A DNA stretch of 64,000 nt from an uncultured Bacilli bacterium (GTDB lineage: Bacteria; Bacillota_I; Bacilli_A; RF39; UBA660), in assembly GCA_910580185.1 (NCBI GenBank), contig CAJTWC010000007.1, forward strand, positions 1-64,000, given 5' to 3'. A program made the translations under genes and the position numbers. Position 1 is the stretch's first letter; every line of letters begins with the position of its first letter. This document shows, piece after piece, positions 52,496 to 61,697 of the stretch. The notes below the pieces were generated by a model, which was given only the letters and a program-made list of their open reading frames with translations, was not told the DNA's origin and made no database searches.

Positions 52496-52508
52496 AATAC
52501 CTCCCAAA

Positions 52509-53621
52509 TTATTCCCCTTCTAATTCTCTTTCAACACATTCAAATGCTGATTTTATTACGTCGTCCATATCGTAATATTTATATTCAGCAAGTCTTCCTC
52601 CAAATATAACATTTTTTTCCTCTGAAGCCAATTTTCTATATTCATCAGCTAGCTTATTATTTTTATCATCATTGATTGTATAATACTTTTCCATACCTTC
52701 TTCATAATCAGCTGGATACTCATATGTTACAACGGTCTTTAAACTTTTTGTATCTTCAAAATGTTTATGTTCTATTACCCTTGTATATTCTACTTCATGA
52801 CCAGTATAATTTACTACAGCATTACCTTGATAATTCTCAATATCTAATACTTTAGTATCAAATTTTAATGATCTCCAATCAAGAGAACCCAATTTATAAT
52901 CAAAATATTCATCTATAGGTCCAGTATATATTATTTTATTAGCCATTTGCTTATATTCATCCAATTTATCAAAAAAGTTAGAATTTAATTTTACTTCAAT
53001 ACCTTCTAACATATTCTCTACCATCTTTGTATATCCACCAATTGGAATTCCTTGATATTTATCGTTAAAATAATTATTATCATAAACTAATCTAACTGGT
53101 AATCTTTTTATAATAAAAGCAGGTAAATCTTTACAATCTCTATTCCATTGTTTTTCTGTATAACCCTTTACTAATTTTTCATAAATTGTTCTACCTATTA
53201 AAGAAATTGCTTGTTCTTCCAAATTTTGGGGTTCCTTACCTTCCATTTCTTTTTTCTCTTCATTGATGTGTCTTAATGCATCTTCAGGAGTAAATACATC
53301 ATCCCAAATTTTTGCAAAAGTGTTCATATTAAATGGCATATTATATATTTCATTTCCTATTCTTGCAACTGGTGAATTTGTATATCTATTGAATTCTGCA
53401 AATGAATTAACGTAATCCCAAACATCCTTATAATCAGTATGAAAAATATGTGCTCCATACTTATGAACTTGAATACCTTCTATATTTTCTGTATAAATAT
53501 TTCCAGCAACATTTGATCTTCTATCAATTACTAAAACTTTTTTACCAGCTGCTGATAATTTATTTGCTACGGTTGCTCCAAACAAACCTGCACCAACTAC
53601 TAAATAATCATATTTTTTCAT
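52509..53621 (-). CDS. glf: UDP-galactopyranose mutase
   Basis: 370 aa. FAD-binding start YLVVGAGLFGATVANKLS, HKYGAHIFHTDYKDVWDYV, VKGYTEKQWNRD, and the C-terminal VIFGGRLAEYKYYDMDDVI are diagnostic. It converts UDP-galactopyranose to UDP-galactofuranose in the cytoplasm with reduced FAD. AGGTGA precedes the ATG. It lies between the ABC exporter genes and the GT4-GT2 gene, in an operon for a galactofuranose-containing exported polysaccharide. Confidence 0.96.
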   Translation of the reverse strand: MKKYDYLVVGAGLFGATVANKLSAAGKKVLVIDRRSNVAGNIYTENIEGIQVHKYGAHIFHTDYKDVWDYVNSFAEFNRYTNSPVARIGNEIYNMPFNMNTFAKIWDDVFTPEDALRHINEEKKEMEGKEPQNLEEQAISLIGRTIYEKLVKGYTEKQWNRDCKDLPAFIIKRLPVRLVYDNNYFNDKYQGIPIGGYTKMVENMLEGIEVKLNSNFFDKLDEYKQMANKIIYTGPIDEYFDYKLGSLDWRSLKFDTKVLDIENYQGNAVVNYTGHEVEYTRVIEHKHFEDTKSLKTVVTYEYPADYEEGMEKYYTINDDKNNKLADEYRKLASEEKNVIFGGRLAEYKYYDMDDVIKSAFECVERELEGE

Positions 53622-53634
53622 TTTTCACCTAATA

Positions 53635-54372
53635 TTAACCTTTCATTTGTTCCTTATAATATCTATCACAAATCTTATCAGTGTCACCAACTTCAACCAC
53701 TTTTCCATGTTCTAGCCAAATAACCTTTGTGCATAAATCCTTAATTGATTCTAATGAGTGAGAAACGTATAACACTGTTGTTCCACCTTTTATAAGTTCC
53801 ATCATCTTCTTTTTACTTTTTTCTTGAAATTTAATATCTCCAACAGACAATATTTCGTCAACTATAAGAACTTCAGGATTTACTATTGTAGCAATTGAAA
53901 AAGCAAGTTTTGCTGTCATCCCTGAAGAGAAGTTTTTTACTGGTACTTCAAGAAAATCTCTCAATTCTGAAAATTCCACTATTTCTTCAAACTTTTCATC
54001 TAAAAATTTTTTTGAATAACCTAGAATTGCGCCATTCAAATATATATTTTCTCTGGCGGTTAAATTACCATCAAAGCCAGCTCCTAATTCTATCATTGGA
54101 GATATAACTCCATTTACGTTAACAGTTCCTTTAGTAGGTTTCATTACTCCACTTACAACTTTAAGTAAAGTTGACTTACCAGCACCATTACTACCAATCA
54201 AACCAACTACTTCGCCTTTGTTTATATGAATTTTAATATCTTTCAAAGCCCAAAATTCTTTGTTCTTTTCTTTTTTTTTCTTAGTGAAAAAATTTACAAA
54301 AAGTTGTTTCAAAGAAGAGTCTTTTTCTATACCAAGGTTGAACTTCATTGATACATTTTCTATCTTTATCAT
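53635..54372 (-). CDS. polysaccharide ABC exporter ATPase (Wzt/TagH-like)
   Basis: 245 aa. Walker A GSNGAGKSTLLKV, signature NFSSGMTAKLAFSIA, Walker B EVLIVDEILSVGD, and the H-loop VSHSLESI. The Wzt/TagH subgroup is indicated by VNGVISPMIELGAGFDGNLTARENIYLNGAILG. It drives export of a complete lipid-linked polymer. It lacks the C-terminal sugar-binding domain of some Wzt proteins. ATG at 54372 follows GGAGG; a TTG four codons earlier overlaps it. The permease gene precedes it. Confidence 0.92.
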   Translation of the reverse strand: MIKIENVSMKFNLGIEKDSSLKQLFVNFFTKKKKEKNKEFWALKDIKIHINKGEVVGLIGSNGAGKSTLLKVVSGVMKPTKGTVNVNGVISPMIELGAGFDGNLTARENIYLNGAILGYSKKFLDEKFEEIVEFSELRDFLEVPVKNFSSGMTAKLAFSIATIVNPEVLIVDEILSVGDIKFQEKSKKKMMELIKGGTTVLYVSHSLESIKDLCTKVIWLEHGKVVEVGDTDKICDRYYKEQMKG

Positions 54373-54386
54373 TTGAACCTCCAATT

Positions 54387-55199
54387 TTAAATATAATATA
54401 TAAATTTATCTTGTTTTTTTCTAAATACAAATGTTCCTAGTGCAAGAGATCCTATACCTATCAAACCTAAAATACCCATAGTTGTAAATGAAGGTCTTTC
54501 ACCATATAGGACTATACCTCTTGCTGCAGTTAAAAATTGATACATTGGATTAAATTGCATTAAACACTGAAGTTTTGCAGGCAATATCTCTATACTGTAA
54601 AATACCGGTGTTAAATAATTCCACAACGTAAGAACAATGCCATAAATATGCCAAATATCTCTTAAAAATACTGATAAACAAGAAAGCAATAATCCTATTC
54701 CAACAGTAAATAAAAACATGCAGAAAAATATATATGGTAATATTAAATAATAAATATTAAAATGGCAAGTATACTGCCCTAAACCAAAGTAAGATAATAC
54801 TATAATACCAAGCCATGGAATTAAAGTTAATAAAAAATCTATTCCAACAAATAAACATTTTGCAATTGGAAAAATATATTTTGGAATATAAACTTTGTTT
54901 ATTAAACTAAAATTTTCTACAACTGATGTCATTGCTGCATTAGAAGCAGCACTAAAATAATTAAACATTATAATACCAGTCATTAAATAAACTATATAAT
55001 TAACACCTTCAACTTTAAACTTAAACATTTGTGAAAAAACAATTGCCATTACTGTCATTGTTAATATAGGATTTAATAAACTCCATAAAATTCCTAATAC
55101 GCTTCTTTTATATTTAACCTTAAAATCTCTTGATATCAATTGTGTCATTAAAAACCAATATCTTTTAAAGTTGCTAAAAACTCCTTTTAATTTTATCAT
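54387..55199 (-). CDS. polysaccharide ABC exporter permease (Wzm/TagG-like)
   Basis: 270 aa with six hydrophobic helices. Starts with an amphipathic stretch (YWFLMTQLISRDFKVKYKRSVLGILWS), as in ABC-2 polysaccharide exporters. It includes the FMLVFIxxx-type motif region INKVYIPKYIFPIAK. It pairs with the ATPase encoded 14 nt downstream to move a teichoic-type or capsular chain across the membrane. AGAGGTG precedes the ATG. Confidence 0.9.
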   Translation of the reverse strand: MIKLKGVFSNFKRYWFLMTQLISRDFKVKYKRSVLGILWSLLNPILTMTVMAIVFSQMFKFKVEGVNYIVYLMTGIIMFNYFSAASNAAMTSVVENFSLINKVYIPKYIFPIAKCLFVGIDFLLTLIPWLGIIVLSYFGLGQYTCHFNIYYLILPYIFFCMFLFTVGIGLLLSCLSVFLRDIWHIYGIVLTLWNYLTPVFYSIEILPAKLQCLMQFNPMYQFLTAARGIVLYGERPSFTTMGILGLIGIGSLALGTFVFRKKQDKFIYYI

Positions 55200-55280
55200 T
55201 AGTACACCTCTATAATAATTTGTCTATTTAATTATATCACACATTTAAGTTTTATTAAATACATCTTTATTACAACATTT

Positions 55281-55320
55281 AAAAAAATGAAAAATATATT
55301 AATATATTTTTCATTTTTTT
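55281..55320 (-). terminator. terminator of the aldolase operon
   Basis: A 40-nt perfect inverted repeat, 20-nt arms with no loop spacer, ending in a run of seven T on the leftward RNA. It ends the three-gene unit of aldolase, cytidylyltransferase and GT52-like protein. Confidence 0.85.
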
Positions 55321-55321
55321 A

Positions 55322-56086
55322 TTAATTACAACTATCTTTTATCCTTCTACAAGCATCATAAAAAATACCAATATCTACAGAGTAACTTATATATTGAATT
55401 CCTAGCTTTTTCCACATTTCTAAATCATCTAAAGTATCAACAAAACAACCTATTTTTTTTCCAACTTTATTAGCTTTATTAATAATTTCCTTGATTGCAT
55501 TAATCACTTTATTATCATTAACTTTACCCGGAATTCCCAACGATTGCGATAAATCATAAGGTCCAATAAATAAAATATCTATTCCTTCTACATTTAAAAT
55601 CTCATCTAAGTTTTTTATAGCCTCTATCCCTTCAAGTTGAAGAATAACTAAAATATCTTTAGTGCTATCAAAATAATCATATCTATCCATTGCGGAATAA
55701 TCCGCTGCTCTAACAAACCTACATACACCACGCATGCCATATGGATAGAACCTTGCAAATTTTACCACTTTTTCAGCTTCTTCTGCATTTGATATTTGAG
55801 GTACTTGAATCCCATAGGCTCCAATATCTAGCGCACTTGCTATAGTATTTTCATTTTTATCTTTTAACCTTATTATTGGAACTAAATTCCTTGCTTCAGC
55901 CGCCCTAATATTATTCTGTTGATTTTCTATGGTTACAGGCCCATGTTCGGTATCTAATATAACAAAATCAAAACCAGCAAGACCAACTGCTTCGACAAAC
56001 ATAGGATCCCCCGTCTTCATAAAAGGTCCATATACACATTTACCACTTTTTAAACTTTCTTTAAATTTTAATAACGATTTTTTCAC
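55322..56086 (-). CDS. HpcH/HpaI-family aldolase
   Basis: 254 aa, GTG start. TIM-barrel class II aldolase: His in DTEHGPVTIE (about residue 48), Arg in VPIIRLKD, Glu in LQLEGIEAI and Asp in FIGPYDLSQSLGIPG bind the metal and pyruvate; GMRGVCRFVRAADY closes the active site. The family makes or cleaves 2-keto-acids from pyruvate and an aldehyde. With a KdsB-like gene next upstream it may build a keto-sugar acid, rather than act in aromatic or rhamnose breakdown. That role is inference. Confidence 0.85.
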   Translation of the reverse strand: MKKSLLKFKESLKSGKCVYGPFMKTGDPMFVEAVGLAGFDFVILDTEHGPVTIENQQNNIRAAEARNLVPIIRLKDKNENTIASALDIGAYGIQVPQISNAEEAEKVVKFARFYPYGMRGVCRFVRAADYSAMDRYDYFDSTKDILVILQLEGIEAIKNLDEILNVEGIDILFIGPYDLSQSLGIPGKVNDNKVINAIKEIINKANKVGKKIGCFVDTLDDLEMWKKLGIQYISYSVDIGIFYDACRRIKDSCN

Positions 56087-56104
56087 CTTATATACCTCTT
56101 TAAA

Positions 56105-56854
56105 TTAAAATTTAATATTATTTTCTTTAATATAATCATTAACTCTTCTCAAATCATTTTGCGTATCAACCGCAATAGTTTCACTATCAACTTCAACATA
56201 TTGAACCTTATAGCCATTTTCAATAAATCTTAAAATTTCAATATCTTCTATTTGCTCAACTCTAGCTTTTCCGAATTCTTTACCATAATTACAATAAAAT
56301 TTTAATGCTTCTGGTTTAAAACCATACACACATACTTGTTTATAATAAGAATAATTTAGAATTCCTTTTGGATATGGTGCCGCTGCTCGTGTTAAATAGA
56401 TTCCAATATTTTCTTTATTAACAATAACTTTTGGAATTGTGTTATTAATAACATCTATTGGGTCTTTTATTTTCGTCATTAAATTTGATACTTGTAACTC
56501 CGAATTTTCATAGAATGGTATAATAGCTTGTCTTATCACATCTGGTTCAATAAGTGGTTCATCACCTTGGACATTAATATACAAATCCGCTTTTATTTTT
56601 TCTGCCACCTCACCAATTCTATCCGTACCAGTTTTATGCAAATTAGACGTCATAATAACATCGACACCTAGTTTTTTGCACTCATTATATATCAATTCAC
56701 TATCTGTAGCAACATACACTTCATCTAATTCTTTAACTTTCTTACATTGGTTATATACACGATAAATCATAGGTTTTCCATCAATTAAGGCAAGTGGTTT
56801 ACCAGGAAATCTGCTTGACTCGTACCTCGCAGGTATTATTGCGACTATTTTCAT
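56105..56854 (-). CDS. KdsB-like CMP-ketose acid cytidylyltransferase
   Basis: 249 aa, the KdsB length. N-terminal IPARYESSRFPGKPLALIDGKPM is the nucleotide-binding motif of 3-deoxy-manno-octulosonate cytidylyltransferase. NVQGDEPLIEP supplies the metal Asp and EDIEILRFIENGYKVQYV the late conserved part. It activates a 2-keto acid sugar with CTP. KDO is not a normal Gram-positive component, so the substrate may be another ulosonic acid. It follows the GT52-like gene and precedes the aldolase in one operon. Confidence 0.88.
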   Translation of the reverse strand: MKIVAIIPARYESSRFPGKPLALIDGKPMIYRVYNQCKKVKELDEVYVATDSELIYNECKKLGVDVIMTSNLHKTGTDRIGEVAEKIKADLYINVQGDEPLIEPDVIRQAIIPFYENSELQVSNLMTKIKDPIDVINNTIPKVIVNKENIGIYLTRAAAPYPKGILNYSYYKQVCVYGFKPEALKFYCNYGKEFGKARVEQIEDIEILRFIENGYKVQYVEVDSETIAVDTQNDLRRVNDYIKENNIKF

Positions 56855-56863
56855 TCTTTTATC

Positions 56864-58204
56864 TCACTTTCTAATAAATAATTTTTTGATTTTTACAAAA
56901 GGTTTTATAAATTTATAATATGGATTTAATCCTCTTTTAATGGTTTTTATATTATTTTCTTGATTTCCATATTTTATTAATAAATCTTCTATAGATTGCT
57001 TTTGTTCTTTTAATTCCAACTGCAACATTTCATATTTTTCTTGTAATATATTGTTTTTTTTCATCAATTCATTAACTACCGAATTTTTTAAAATATTATA
57101 CTTAATTAAATTAGAAGCTAAGGTCTGAGAAACAATAACATTATATGATTTTGGTTTTAATCTTGAATTTTTGTATAAAATTTTTGCATATCCTATCATA
57201 TCTCCAAAGAAAAATTTTGTTCTTGATGGTTCTATCAAGCTATTTATAGAACTCGCAAATCCGCCTACCATTATGTTTTTATTTTCCCATAATATTATTT
57301 CGAGTGGTAATTTATTTGGCAATATTTCTATATCTTTATTTAATAAATACTCATTAAAAGCCTGATTTTTCTCAACGGGGAAAAGAGGATGTGCTTTATA
57401 TAGAATTTTATAGTCTTTATAATCACTTGTGACTTGATCAATTAAATTTTGGTATACAATGTCTGTTAATTCTTTAGAACCAAAATCATAAGTACCTATT
57501 ATTATTAAATATTTTTCTGCTTTATCAATTTTTAAATCAAGATTTTTATAAATATATTTTTTTTGATTTTTATTTAGTTTATTATAAAGTTTTTCTATAT
57601 CTAAATTATAAAGATTCATTTTATTTCTATATTCAATTGAAATATTTTTATTATTTAACAATTTATAGTATGGTAAGTAATAATATACGTTTTTTTGTGT
57701 TGATAACCAAAAAGCATAATTATCAATTTTTACTAATTTATCATCATTATTATAATCACAAATTAATTCAGACCATTTTTTTGCTGTTTTTTCTTCATCA
57801 TCCTCATTAAGATTTGAAAACATTTGTTCTGATATATTTCCTTCACTTATCATTACTATTTTTTTTATATCTTCTAGTGCGTTTGCTTTCAAAAAAGGTT
57901 TCAACATATATTGAACTCTACTATCATCAATATAAACGATAAATTTTGCATTATTATCATTCTTTTTAATTTTTCTTATTTCCTTGTAAATAACATGATA
58001 TTGATTACAAATATAATCAATATCTGTACCATTAAATTCATAATAAGCCTTTACATACTCAAGATTTTGTACGGCTTTTGAATCGAAGTTTCCCTTGCTT
58101 CTAACAAATAAATACGAAGGAGCTTTATCTAAAAAGATTTTTGTTTCTGCATATAGTGCAGGAATTGTTCCAAAGGTTATATAAAATATATACTCATTTA
58201 ACAT
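56864..58204 (-). CDS. putative CMP-sugar glycosyltransferase (GT52/polysialyltransferase-like fold)
   Basis: 446 aa. The C-terminal half has the two motifs of CMP-sugar-using GT-B enzymes: an HP motif in ILYKAHPLFPVE (about residue 273) and a paired-Ser loop, GGFASSINSLIEPSR (about residue 315). YLIIIGTYDFGSKELTD resembles the central strand of GT52/PolyST. A coiled coil (about 380-412; NNILQEKYEMLQLELKEQ) and a basic end (YKFIKPFVKIKKLFIRK) may tether it to the membrane. The adjoining KdsB-like gene would make its donor. Family call is by motif, so moderate. Confidence 0.55.
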   Translation of the reverse strand: MLNEYIFYITFGTIPALYAETKIFLDKAPSYLFVRSKGNFDSKAVQNLEYVKAYYEFNGTDIDYICNQYHVIYKEIRKIKKNDNNAKFIVYIDDSRVQYMLKPFLKANALEDIKKIVMISEGNISEQMFSNLNEDDEEKTAKKWSELICDYNNDDKLVKIDNYAFWLSTQKNVYYYLPYYKLLNNKNISIEYRNKMNLYNLDIEKLYNKLNKNQKKYIYKNLDLKIDKAEKYLIIIGTYDFGSKELTDIVYQNLIDQVTSDYKDYKILYKAHPLFPVEKNQAFNEYLLNKDIEILPNKLPLEIILWENKNIMVGGFASSINSLIEPSRTKFFFGDMIGYAKILYKNSRLKPKSYNVIVSQTLASNLIKYNILKNSVVNELMKKNNILQEKYEMLQLELKEQKQSIEDLLIKYGNQENNIKTIKRGLNPYYKFIKPFVKIKKLFIRK

Positions 58205-58317
58205 ATGCTAATCCTCTTTCTTACTATAATCAGTATACAATATTACTGATCTTTATTCAAGTTTGTATTTAAATTACAATAGTCTTAATATAATTTTTTT
58301 TAATACATGTATTAAAA

Positions 58318-58337
58318 AAAACAGTTTTTACTGTTTT
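58318..58337 (-). terminator. terminator after capG
   Basis: AAAACAGT/ACTGTTTT stem with a 4-T loop, preceded by an A-run on the plus strand. It overlaps the capG stop codon. Confidence 0.75.
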
Positions 58338-59512
58338 CTCCATACCATTTTATCTATTACTCCCGCATGACTTTGAATTAATTTAACAACTTTTGTAGAT
58401 ACGTTTTCTTCAATATAATCTGGAACCGGAATTCCTATATTACCATCTTTATTCATTAAAATAGCCGTATCAACTGCTTGTAATAAACTTTTTTCATCAA
58501 TTCCCGCTAATATAAAACAAGCCTTGTCTAACGCCTCTGGTCTTTCGGTACTTGTTCTTATACATATAGCAGGAAATGAATACCCACGGCTTGTAAAGAA
58601 ACTACTTTCTTCAGGAAGGGTACCTGAATCACTTACTACTGCAAAAGCATTCATTTGTAAATTATTATAATCATGGAATCCCATCGGCTCATGTTGAATT
58701 ACTCTTGAATCTAAAATAAATCCACTTTCTTCTATTCTCTTTTTACTTCGAGGATGGCAAGAATATAATATCGGCATATCATATTTTTCCGCCATTTTAT
58801 TAATAGCATTAAATAATGAATTAAAATTTTTCTCAGTATCTATGTTTTCTTCTCTATGAGCAGATAATAAGATGTATTTTTTTGGTTCTAAATTTAATCT
58901 GTTTAATATATCTGAAGACTTAATCTCATTTAAATTTTGATTTAATACCTCTGCCATTGGTGATCCTGTAACATAAACCCTTTCCTTAGGAAGTCCGCAT
59001 TCATGTAAATACTTTCTTGCGTGCTCCGAATATGCTAAATTAACATCCGAAATTATATCCACTATCCTTCTATTAGTCTCTTCAGGTAGGCACTCATCTT
59101 TGCACCTATTTCCTGCTTCCATATGAAATATTGGAATATGTAACCTTTTTGCGCTTATGGCACTTAAACAACTATTTGTATCACCTAATATCAACAAAGC
59201 ATCTGGTTTAATAGAATTCATTAATTTATATGAGCTACTAATTATATTACCAATTGTTTCCCCTAAATCTTTACCAACAGCATTCATATATACTTCAGGA
59301 TCAGCAAGTTTCAAATCTTTAAAAAAAACTCCATTTAAATTATAATCATAATTTTGACCAGTGTGTGCCAAAATAGTATCAAAATATTTTCTACATTTGT
59401 TAATAACAGCACTTAGTCTAATAATTTCCGGTCTTGTTCCTACAATAATCAATAATTTTAGTTTGCCATTTTCTGACCATTTAATATTTGCATAATCATT
59501 TTTTAATTCCAT
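58328..59512 (-). CDS. capG: UDP-N-acetylglucosamine 2-epimerase type enzyme (CapG-like)
   Basis: 394 aa, non-hydrolysing 2-epimerase. IIVGTRPEIIRLSAVI near the start, LAHTGQNYDYNLNGVFF, HMEAGNRCKDECLPEETNRRI, SAHREENID and SDSGTLPEESSFF are all conserved. Next to capE and capF it should act on UDP-2-acetamido-2,6-dideoxy-L-talose, giving UDP-L-FucNAc, the last step of that path. AGGA precedes the ATG; it starts 3 nt after capF ends. Confidence 0.9.
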   Translation of the reverse strand: MELKNDYANIKWSENGKLKLLIIVGTRPEIIRLSAVINKCRKYFDTILAHTGQNYDYNLNGVFFKDLKLADPEVYMNAVGKDLGETIGNIISSSYKLMNSIKPDALLILGDTNSCLSAISAKRLHIPIFHMEAGNRCKDECLPEETNRRIVDIISDVNLAYSEHARKYLHECGLPKERVYVTGSPMAEVLNQNLNEIKSSDILNRLNLEPKKYILLSAHREENIDTEKNFNSLFNAINKMAEKYDMPILYSCHPRSKKRIEESGFILDSRVIQHEPMGFHDYNNLQMNAFAVVSDSGTLPEESSFFTSRGYSFPAICIRTSTERPEALDKACFILAGIDEKSLLQAVDTAILMNKDGNIGIPVPDYIEENVSTKVVKLIQSHAGVIDKMVWRKQ

Positions 59513-59514
59513 AA

Positions 59515-60624
59515 TTAGTCCTCCATACTATAAGTATCTGGTATATTTGGGTCAAATAGTTCATTTGCCCATATAAATAATATTAATTCATCATTACCAA
59601 TATTATTTATACTGTGTTGGTATCCGGCTGGAATGGTAACGAATTGTAATTTATCACCACTTACCTCAAACTCAACCTTGTTATGATCAATAATATGTTC
59701 AAATTGAATTTTGGCTTTACCTTTAACTACTATAAACCTCTCAATCTTTGTATTATGATAATGGCCACCTCTATAAATATGCGGATTAGTAGTTGATATT
59801 GAAAATTGTCCACATTTTCTTGTTCTAACTAACTCACAAAACACCCCACGATCATCTCTATGTTCAGTTAAATCTACTACCATTTTATTAAGTGGAATAT
59901 AACTTAAATAAGTCGTATATAATTTTTTGGTAAATAAGTCTCCCGTCGAAGGAACCATAATTGATTTTGAATCATATTTAAAAGATTTAATTAAATTTGC
60001 TATTTCTCCTAGTGTTTTAGTATAAGTAGTAGTAACATAACAAAAATTATTTTTCTTAAATGCCTTATCTTGCAAACACTTTAATAGCTCATTACATACA
60101 TCATCAATATAAGCCAAGGTTAATTTTTTTGATTCATCATTTACTACTATATCTAAATCATTTGCTATGTTATAACACCATGTTGCTATAACACTATTGT
60201 AATTAGGTTTACACCATTTACCGAAAAGGTTTGGAAACCTAAACACATAAGTTTTAACATTATTTTCTTTACCATATTTAAATATTAACTCTTCTTCAGC
60301 TTTTTTTGATTTTCCATATTCATTATCAAGCTCAGCCTGTATAGAAGAAGAAATCATAATTGGACATTTATTATTATTTTCCTTTAATTTATCTAATAAA
60401 ATACTAGTAAATCCAAAATTACCATTCATGAACTCATTAGGGTTTTTAGGCCTATTTACACCTGCTAAATGATATACAAAATCACATTTTTTTGTATATT
60501 CGTTTAATTCAGCTTCTGTAGAATCTAAATCGTATTGATATATTTCTATATTTTTATCTAATTTTAAATTACTTATTAAATTCTTACCTACAAAGCCTTT
60601 AGCACCGGTTACCAATACTTTCAT
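59515..60624 (-). CDS. capF: CapF-like bifunctional reductase/cupin for UDP-L-FucNAc synthesis
   Basis: 369 aa. N-terminal extended SDR domain (about 1-245; VTGAKGFVGKNL, YHLAGVNRP, YGKSKKAEEEL with Tyr/Lys) and a C-terminal cupin (about 255-369; HRDDRGVFCELVRT, GGHYHNTKIERFIVVKGKA with metal His). In Staphylococcus CapF the cupin epimerises C3 and the SDR reduces C4 of the CapE product. The gene lies between capE and capG, the same order as the known pathway. GGAGG precedes the ATG. Confidence 0.95.
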   Translation of the reverse strand: MKVLVTGAKGFVGKNLISNLKLDKNIEIYQYDLDSTEAELNEYTKKCDFVYHLAGVNRPKNPNEFMNGNFGFTSILLDKLKENNNKCPIMISSSIQAELDNEYGKSKKAEEELIFKYGKENNVKTYVFRFPNLFGKWCKPNYNSVIATWCYNIANDLDIVVNDESKKLTLAYIDDVCNELLKCLQDKAFKKNNFCYVTTTYTKTLGEIANLIKSFKYDSKSIMVPSTGDLFTKKLYTTYLSYIPLNKMVVDLTEHRDDRGVFCELVRTRKCGQFSISTTNPHIYRGGHYHNTKIERFIVVKGKAKIQFEHIIDHNKVEFEVSGDKLQFVTIPAGYQHSINNIGNDELILFIWANELFDPNIPDTYSMED

Positions 60625-60650
60625 ATCATTCCTCCATAATTTTTATTTAA

Positions 60651-61646
60651 TTATTTAAATAAATCTAACTTTAATAGAAGTTTCTTCATTTCTTCAACAT
60701 CTAGTCTTTTTGTATTATGCGAATTATATTCTTCAATATTTTCTAAATCAGCATTACCTTGAGATGTATACTTTTGATAATTTAAATTTCTATTATCAGA
60801 TGGAATTCTATAGTAATCCCCTAAGTCAATAGCATTTACCATTTCTTCTTTTGTAACCAAAACTTCATATAATTTTTCACCATGTCTTGTACCTATGCAT
60901 TGTATTTCAGAATTACTCTTTTTCAATTCTTTAACGGCTTTTGCCAAAACATCAATAGTAGCTGCCGGAGCCTTTTGTACAAACAAATCTCCCTGCTTAC
61001 CATTTTTAAAGGCATAAATAACTAAATCAACCGCATCTTCTAGCGTCATCATAAATCTTGTCATCTCTGGATTAGTTATAGTAAGTGGCTTACCAGCTTT
61101 TATTTGATCACAAAATAGAGGAATAACTGAGCCACGAGAAGCCATAACATTCCCATATCTCGTTCTACAAATGATAGTACTTTCTTCTGGTAAATTTCTC
61201 CCTTTTGCAACAGCTACTTTCTCCATCATAGCTTTACTCATTCCCATGGCATTAATTGGATATGCTGCTTTATCAGTACTTAAAACTATTACCTTCTTTA
61301 CACCATGGTTAATTGCTGCCTCAAGCACATTTTCAGTTCCTAAAATGTTTGTTTTTACAGCTTGTACTGGAAAAAATTCACAAGATGGAACTTGTTTTAA
61401 TGCCGCCGCATGAAAAACATAATCTACACCATCCATTGCATCATCAATACTTCTATAATCTCTAACATCTCCGATATAAAATTTAATTTTATCACTTTTA
61501 TATTCTATACGCATATCTTCTTGCTTTTTTTCATCTCTTGAAAAAATTCTTATTTCTTTTAAGTCAGAATCTAGAAATTTTTTTAACACAGCATTCCCGA
61601 AAGATCCTGTACCGCCTGTAATTAATAATACTTTGTCTTTAAACAT
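60651..61646 (-). CDS. capE: CapE-like UDP-GlcNAc 4,6-dehydratase/5-epimerase
   Basis: 331 aa. Cytoplasmic SDR: LLITGGTGSFGNAVLKKFL at the N-terminus, FHAAALKQVPSCEFFPV, and NAMGMSKAMMEK with Met134 and Lys138 in place of the usual YxxxK pair. The same Met and Lys occur in Staphylococcus CapE. It starts UDP-L-FucNAc synthesis from UDP-GlcNAc. AGGAGG precedes the ATG. capF follows after 26 nt. Confidence 0.95.
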   Translation of the reverse strand: MFKDKVLLITGGTGSFGNAVLKKFLDSDLKEIRIFSRDEKKQEDMRIEYKSDKIKFYIGDVRDYRSIDDAMDGVDYVFHAAALKQVPSCEFFPVQAVKTNILGTENVLEAAINHGVKKVIVLSTDKAAYPINAMGMSKAMMEKVAVAKGRNLPEESTIICRTRYGNVMASRGSVIPLFCDQIKAGKPLTITNPEMTRFMMTLEDAVDLVIYAFKNGKQGDLFVQKAPAATIDVLAKAVKELKKSNSEIQCIGTRHGEKLYEVLVTKEEMVNAIDLGDYYRIPSDNRNLNYQKYTSQGNADLENIEEYNSHNTKRLDVEEMKKLLLKLDLFK

Positions 61647-61697
61647 ATTTATACCTTCCTCCTATATGTACATTATAACATAATAAATATTGCAACA

